Assembly (NCBI GenBank): GCA_964572885.1
Contig: CAZNFC010000016.1
Coordinates: 1 to 15,816, forward strand
Length of the DNA: 15,816 nucleotides
Source of the DNA: UBA10107 sp964572885
GTDB lineage: Archaea > Nanobdellota > Nanobdellia > Woesearchaeales > UBA10107
Reading direction: 5' to 3'
Of this stretch, positions 12,172 to 15,816 are shown in pieces; the first letter of the stretch is position 1, and every line of letters begins with the position of its first letter. Position numbers and translations under genes: made by a program. The notes under the pieces are model-generated. The model worked only from the letters and a program-made list of their open reading frames with translations. It did no database searches and was not told the DNA's origin.

Positions 12172-12234
12172 ATGGTTTTAAAATACGCCGAACCAAAGGT
12201 TCGTCTGTTTCATTCGCACACTCATGAAATATAA
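12172..12234 (+). CDS. Possible 20-codon upstream ORF overlapping the lonB start
   Basis: MVLKYAEPKVRLFHSHTHEI followed by TAA, starting just after a GGGGG run (12163-12167) and overlapping the first 11 nt of lonB. It would be the first ATG on a transcript starting near 12161. An alternative frame from 12150 ends in an ATGA overlap with lonB. Either could couple translation to lonB, which has no ribosome-binding site of its own, but both may be chance. Confidence 0.25.
   Translation: MVLKYAEPKVRLFHSHTHEI
12189..12203 (+). promoter_or_regulatory. Perfect hairpin/palindrome in the lonB leader
   Basis: CGAACC-AAA-GGTTCG is a perfect 6-bp stem with a three-base loop, 20 nt before the lonB ATG. 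It is either an RNA hairpin in a long leader or a repressor site if the second TATA-like box (about 12177-12186) is used. Confidence 0.55.
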
Positions 12235-14071
12235 AACAACTGCAGATATAAAAGTTCCAAAAGATACAGTTTCTCAGGTTGTAGGGCAGGAACATGCAGT
12301 CAAAGTCATAAAAAAAGCGGCATTGCAGAGACGCCATGTTCTTCTAATAGGAGCTCCCGGCACAGGAAAATCAATGTTAGGATTGGCATTATCAGAGCTT
12401 CTTCCAAAAGAAAAATTACAAGATACTATTTCTCTTCCAAATCCGGAAGATGAAAACCAGCCTAAGATCCAGACAGTTCCGGCAGGTAAAGGGAGAGAGA
12501 TGCTTGCAAGAGCAAGAGCAGAGACGGCTGGAGCATTCAGTTTCCAGAACATAATTATCTTTACGTTAGTGATATTGTCAATGTTTGCTCCATGGTGGGC
12601 GAGAGATTATTATAAATCTGATATAATTTTTGCTGCATTATTCATAGGAAGCATGATGTTTTTAGTCGCTGCTGTCCTTTTCATGAATATGGGGAAAAGG
12701 TTTGGTCAAAAAATACTGATACCAAAAATAATTGTTGATAATTCAAAAAATGATCACGCTCCATTCCTTGATGCAACAGGAGCTCATGCAGGAGCATTAT
12801 TAGGAGATGTACTTCATGATCCATTCCAGACAGGAGGATTAGGAACACCTCCTCATGAAAGAGTCGTCGCTGGAATGCTTCACAAGGCAAATAACGGAGT
12901 CTTATTCATTGATGAGATCGGAAATCTACAACCAATCAATCAGCAGGAACTTCTTACAGCGATGCAGGAAGGAAAATACACAATAACAGGACAATCAGAA
13001 AGAAGCGCAGGAGCCATGGTAAGGACAGAACCTGTTCCATGTAATTTTGTTTTAGTTGCAGCAGGAAATACTGAATCAATAGAGCACATGCATCCTGCAT
13101 TACGTTCAAGAATAAGAGGATACGGCTATGAAATTTATATGAAAGACACGATGATAGACACTCCTGAAAACAGGGACAAGATTGCATGTTTTGTTGCTCA
13201 GGAAGTAATAAAAGACAAAAAAATATCTCATTTCACAAAAGAAGCTGTTGATATGATAATTGAAGAAGCAAGAAGGATGGCAAATCATAAAGGACATTTA
13301 ACTTTAAGATTAAGAGAATTAGGTGGATTGGTCAGAGCGGCAGGAGATATCGCAAATGAGGAGAAAGCTAAGTTTGTTACTGCACATCATATTGTTGAAG
13401 CTAAGAAGATTGCAAAAACATTGGAACAGCAGATCGCTGACAAATATATCGAGAGAAAGAAAGAATATGAAGTCATAATCACAGAAGGAAAAAGAGTCGG
13501 AAGAGTAAACGGATTAGCTGTCATAGGAGGAGAATCGGCATCATCAGGCATCATATTGCCTATCGAAGCGGAAGTCACTCCAGGTGGAAGAGAAAAAGAA
13601 ATAATCGCCACAGGTAAATTAGGTGATATTGCAAAAGAAGCTATAAAGAACGTCTCTGCAATAATCAAAAAATTATTTGGTGACGATATAAAGGAAAAAA
13701 ATGATATCTATGTACAATTCTTGCAGACTTATGAAGGAGTTGAAGGCGATTCAGCTTCAATCGCAGTTGCAGTTGCAATCATATCTGCATTGAAAAATGT
13801 TCCTATAAAACAAGAGTATGCAGTTACGGGTTCATTGTCGATAAGAGGAGATGTCCTTCCTATCGGTGGTGTAAGTTCTAAGATAGAAGCTGCAATAGAT
13901 GCAGGATTGAAGAAAGTGATTGTACCTAAATCAAACGAGCAGGATATTGTGATCGACAAAAAAAGATTGAGCATGATAAAAGTCATTACAGTTGAGAATA
14001 TTGTACAAGTGTTAACTGAATTAATCGATTGGAAAGGAAAGGAATCCATTTTAAAGAGGATAGCTGGTTAA
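12224..14071 (+). CDS. lonB: Archaeal membrane-anchored ATP-dependent protease LonB
   Basis: A 615-residue protein, normal for archaeal LonB. The N terminus VVGQEHAVKVIKKAA leads to Walker A GAPGTGKS (43-50). Two membrane spans (about 110-124 and 133-155) are inserted in the AAA+ domain, which is specific to the archaeal type and holds the hexamer on the inner face of the membrane. Walker B is GVLFIDEIG (225-233), and the arginine-bearing ALRSRIRG follows near 292-299. The protease domain has the Ser-Lys dyad, with S510 in EGDSASIAVA and K553 in SSKIEAA. It degrades misfolded and regulatory proteins using ATP and is the main membrane protease of archaea. The start is supported by alignment of the TTADIKVP stretch with family N termini. 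Confidence 0.97.
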   Translation: MKYKTTADIKVPKDTVSQVVGQEHAVKVIKKAALQRRHVLLIGAPGTGKSMLGLALSELLPKEKLQDTISLPNPEDENQPKIQTVPAGKGREMLARARAETAGAFSFQNIIIFTLVILSMFAPWWARDYYKSDIIFAALFIGSMMFLVAAVLFMNMGKRFGQKILIPKIIVDNSKNDHAPFLDATGAHAGALLGDVLHDPFQTGGLGTPPHERVVAGMLHKANNGVLFIDEIGNLQPINQQELLTAMQEGKYTITGQSERSAGAMVRTEPVPCNFVLVAAGNTESIEHMHPALRSRIRGYGYEIYMKDTMIDTPENRDKIACFVAQEVIKDKKISHFTKEAVDMIIEEARRMANHKGHLTLRLRELGGLVRAAGDIANEEKAKFVTAHHIVEAKKIAKTLEQQIADKYIERKKEYEVIITEGKRVGRVNGLAVIGGESASSGIILPIEAEVTPGGREKEIIATGKLGDIAKEAIKNVSAIIKKLFGDDIKEKNDIYVQFLQTYEGVEGDSASIAVAVAIISALKNVPIKQEYAVTGSLSIRGDVLPIGGVSSKIEAAIDAGLKKVIVPKSNEQDIVIDKKRLSMIKVITVENIVQVLTELIDWKGKESILKRIAG

Positions 14072-14080
14072 TTCCGAAAG

Positions 14081-14091
14081 CTTTTTATATT
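14081..14091 (+). promoter_or_regulatory. TATA box of the zinc-ribbon gene
   Basis: CTTTTTATATT, centred 27 nt before the ATG at 14114. It overlaps a TTG (14090) that would otherwise be the most upstream start. Confidence 0.65.
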
Positions 14092-14113
14092 GTCATTTGT
14101 AGATTTTAGGAAA

Positions 14114-14455
14114 ATGGATGAAGACAGCAGAAAAGAGTGCCCATTGTGCGCATCAAGGAACGTTTCGCTTAGTCCTAGAGAGCACGGGTTAGTGTGCAGG
14201 GACTGCGGCACAGTCATTACAGGTACTCCTGTGCCTATTCCAAGACCAAGAGAAGAAGTCGTAGAGATAGTCCATGAAAGAGGAATGGCCAAGAAAGTCA
14301 AGAAATTCGAAGAAAAGATCAAGAAAGCCAAAGCTTCCAAGAAAGTTGCTAAGAAAGGAAAGAAAATAAAGAAGTCAGCGAAGAAGATATCTAAGAAAGT
14401 AAAACATAAGAAAGTCAAGAAATCATTGATGAAGAGATTCTTGAGACGAAGATAA
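14114..14455 (+). CDS. TFIIB-type zinc ribbon protein with lysine-rich tail
   Basis: A 113-residue protein. C9-PL-C12 and C28-RD-C31-G form a zinc ribbon very like the N terminus of TFIIB (the ECPLCASRNVSLSPREHGLV segment leads to VCRDCGTVI). The cyclin-fold domains of TFIIB are absent. After a proline-rich linker (TGTPVPIPRPREEV), residues about 60-113 are an extremely basic Lys/Ala helix-like tail, ending KRFLRRR. Such a tail would bind nucleic acid non-specifically. It could be a stand-alone TFIIB-like factor, a competitor of TFB, or a ribosome- or RNA-associated protein; none is proven. Start chosen by TATA spacing. It follows lonB by 42 nt but has its own promoter. Confidence 0.82.
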   Translation: MDEDSRKECPLCASRNVSLSPREHGLVCRDCGTVITGTPVPIPRPREEVVEIVHERGMAKKVKKFEEKIKKAKASKKVAKKGKKIKKSAKKISKKVKHKKVKKSLMKRFLRRR

Positions 14456-14465
14456 TATATACAAT

Positions 14466-14476
14466 AATTTAAATAC
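14466..14476 (+). promoter_or_regulatory. TATA box for the 14498-14971 gene
   Basis: AATTTAAATAC, centred 27 nt before the ATG at 14498. Confidence 0.65.
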
Positions 14477-14497
14477 ATATTTCATTCTAAAAATATA

Positions 14498-14971
14498 ATG
14501 GCAGCACTCACTCAAGAAGGAATTAATGATATAATAAATAGAAATACTCTTGGAGGCAGAATACCATTCAAAGAAGACGGCACTAAACCAACCTTTGACG
14601 AAGGTATAGCCTACATTATTTCTCAAGCTCAAAAACACAGAACAGAAGAAGTTGTTGTTCCAAATGATATGGCCGAAGCATTAAATTTATTAAGAGGATT
14701 GGATGGAAGATATGTTGAAATTTCAGTTGTGGATTCTAAGCCGTACGCAGCAAAAATTCCAAGACATTTCAGAAACGGAGTAGTTACTCGTTATGATGAA
14801 GTGCAAAACGCACTTGTCATCGGACAACACAGAACCGGAAGTTGTAGCTGCGGTCCTTTAGTACTTGCTTATGATGCAAAATCGCCAACAAAACTTGCAT
14901 TGAAAGATGATCCAAAAATATCACCTGAAAATTCAGCCAGATTATATGTTAAACCTGATGTCCAAAGTTAA
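14498..14971 (+). CDS. Soluble protein of unknown function
   Basis: A 157-residue soluble protein that I do not recognise. The N-terminal half is mixed alpha/beta, with GINDIINRNTLGGRIPF and DEGIAYIISQAQKHRTEEVV. The second half looks like beta strands (GRYVEISVVDSKPYAAKI; NALVIGQHRTGSCSCGPLVL) and holds a CxC pair (C116, C118) that could bind metal. No signal peptide or membrane span is seen. It is predicted leaderless from its own TATA box. Its stop interlocks with that of kae1 in the tetramer TTAA at 14968-14971. Codon use and promoter look like those of its neighbours, so it is likely a real gene. Confidence 0.75.
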   Translation: MAALTQEGINDIINRNTLGGRIPFKEDGTKPTFDEGIAYIISQAQKHRTEEVVVPNDMAEALNLLRGLDGRYVEISVVDSKPYAAKIPRHFRNGVVTRYDEVQNALVIGQHRTGSCSCGPLVLAYDAKSPTKLALKDDPKISPENSARLYVKPDVQS

Positions 14972-15816
14972 TTTCTCCATGTAACATTCACCTGGTCAGT
15001 TCTCCAATGAGGCAAAATATCTTCGTTATTTGTTTTAACTCCTGCTTTGTATTCTATCAATCCTAAAAATGCTATCATTGCACCGTTATCTACCAATAAA
15101 GAATTTTCAGGAACGAAACATTTAGCGTTTCTTTCTTCGCACATTATTCTACACATCTCTTTTAATCTTGAATTGCAGGCTACTCCGCCTCCTAAAACTA
15201 ATTCTGATTTTCCTGTGTGAGCCATTGCTCTTTCTGAGATTTCAACAAGCATCGCAAATATTGTTTCCTGCAATGAGAAACAAATATCATTTACATCTTC
15301 TTTCTTATCGAATAACTGCTTGCATTTTGTCAAAATACCTCCGAAATTGACATCCATTCCTTTTACGTTGTATGGAAGTTCAATCAGATTTTTTCCACTT
15401 TTAGCTAATTGTTCAATCTTAGGTCCAGCAGGAAATCCTAATCCTATGTATCTTCCGAAAGAATCTAACACATTTCCAATTCCCTGGTCTAACGTTTCAC
15501 CAAATATCCTGTATTTTCCTGCTTCATATGCAATGATTTGTGTATTTGCTCCGGATGCGTATAGTAAAACAGGATCTTTTGCTCCTGTTATTCTTCCAAT
15601 TTCTAAATGTGCAACACAATGATTTATTCCAACTAATGGTTTCTTTATTTTTTTGCTTAGTTTTACTGCAAAATCTCTTCCTGCCAATAATGCAGGATCT
15701 AATCCAGGTCCTTGTGACCATGAAATAACATCAACATCTTTCATTGAAATATTTGCTTTTGCTAAAGCTTTTTTCAGAACTTCATCTGCGACTCTTTTAT
15801 GATGGTCTGCGACCTC
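14968..15816 (-). CDS. kae1: tRNA threonylcarbamoyladenosine transferase Kae1/TsaD, 5' end beyond the window
   Basis: 282 residues of C-terminal sequence; the frame stays open through the right window edge, so the N terminus is missing. Hallmarks are SQGPGLDPALLAGRDFA, the metal-binding histidines in NHCVAHLEIG, YASGANTQIIAY, the nucleotide-binding FGRYIGLGFPAGPKIE and LGGGVACNSRLKEM, and the terminal DNGAMIAFLG. Kae1 transfers threonylcarbamoyl to A37 of ANN-decoding tRNAs within the KEOPS complex. In many euryarchaea it is fused to the Bud32 kinase, but here the protein ends just after WRTDQVNVTWRN, so it is the unfused form. It is convergent with the gene at 14498, with a 4-nt stop overlap. 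Confidence 0.96.
   Translation of the reverse strand, partial: EVADHHKRVADEVLKKALAKANISMKDVDVISWSQGPGLDPALLAGRDFAVKLSKKIKKPLVGINHCVAHLEIGRITGAKDPVLLYASGANTQIIAYEAGKYRIFGETLDQGIGNVLDSFGRYIGLGFPAGPKIEQLAKSGKNLIELPYNVKGMDVNFGGILTKCKQLFDKKEDVNDICFSLQETIFAMLVEISERAMAHTGKSELVLGGGVACNSRLKEMCRIMCEERNAKCFVPENSLLVDNGAMIAFLGLIEYKAGVKTNNEDILPHWRTDQVNVTWRN

Noticed and set aside
13387..14049. Long antisense frames within lonB
   Set aside because: They are shadows of lonB codon structure with no promoter or ribosome-binding site. The same holds for antisense frames in other strong genes.

Overview
The window is AT-rich archaeal chromosome, most likely from a DPANN-type lineage (Woesearchaeota/Pacearchaeota-like; the phylum is inferred, not proven). 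Archaeal markers are RNA polymerase subunit Rpo11/RpoL, ribosomal protein L35ae, membrane-anchored LonB protease, a PAC2-domain protein, a DUF5679-type zinc ribbon, unfused Kae1/TsaD and a TFIIB-type zinc ribbon. Promoters are archaeal: clear TATA boxes lie about 26-29 nt before many start codons, which predicts leaderless mRNAs. A second class has the TATA about 38-41 nt upstream and a GGTG/GAGG ribosome-binding site in a short leader. I used this spacing to choose several start codons.

Layout, left to right. 1-762: 3' end of a cis-prenyltransferase (UppS) and a small membrane protein. 759-1025 (-): rpoL. 1115-1691: an AbrB-type antitoxin and PIN toxin pair with an operator-like palindrome before it. 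1733-2233: a coiled-coil winged-helix protein, convergent with a solitary HicB-like protein (2230-2568, -). 2851-3351 (-): a winged-helix regulator flanked on both sides by copies of an 11-bp motif (TCGGAATNATT), including a 618-bp gene-free stretch (3352-3969). 3970-4431: a C2HC-type putative zinc-binding protein whose TATA box sits inside an inverted repeat.

4412-6540 (-): a probable four-gene operon of helical protein, four-TM protein, PAC2 protein and 47-aa zinc ribbon. 6653-6835 (+) is a small single-pass membrane protein. 6836-8140 (-) is a secreted-signal/five-TM protein with a long helical cytoplasmic tail. 8177-8437 (-) is L35ae. 8554-9345 (+) is an AbiEii-like nucleotidyltransferase without a visible partner. 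9342-10553 (-) is a TctA-like permease. 10670-11215 (-) is a 2H-family RNA phosphodiesterase. 11453-11611 (-) is a 52-aa two-helix membrane protein.

11658-11746 is a GC-rich chain of four hairpins. 11752-12087 (-) is a membrane-anchored OB-fold protein. 12224-14071 (+) is LonB with an unusual leader. 14114-14455 is an orphan TFIIB-like zinc ribbon with a lysine-rich tail. 14498-14971 is an unknown protein. 14968-15816 (-) is Kae1/TsaD, cut by the window end.

The genome is highly compact: four convergent gene pairs interlock their stop codons in one 4-nt tetramer (TTAA or CTAA). The best candidates for something undescribed are the winged-helix gene with its motif cluster, the four-hairpin element, and the PAC2/coiled-coil/membrane operon facing the two membrane proteins.
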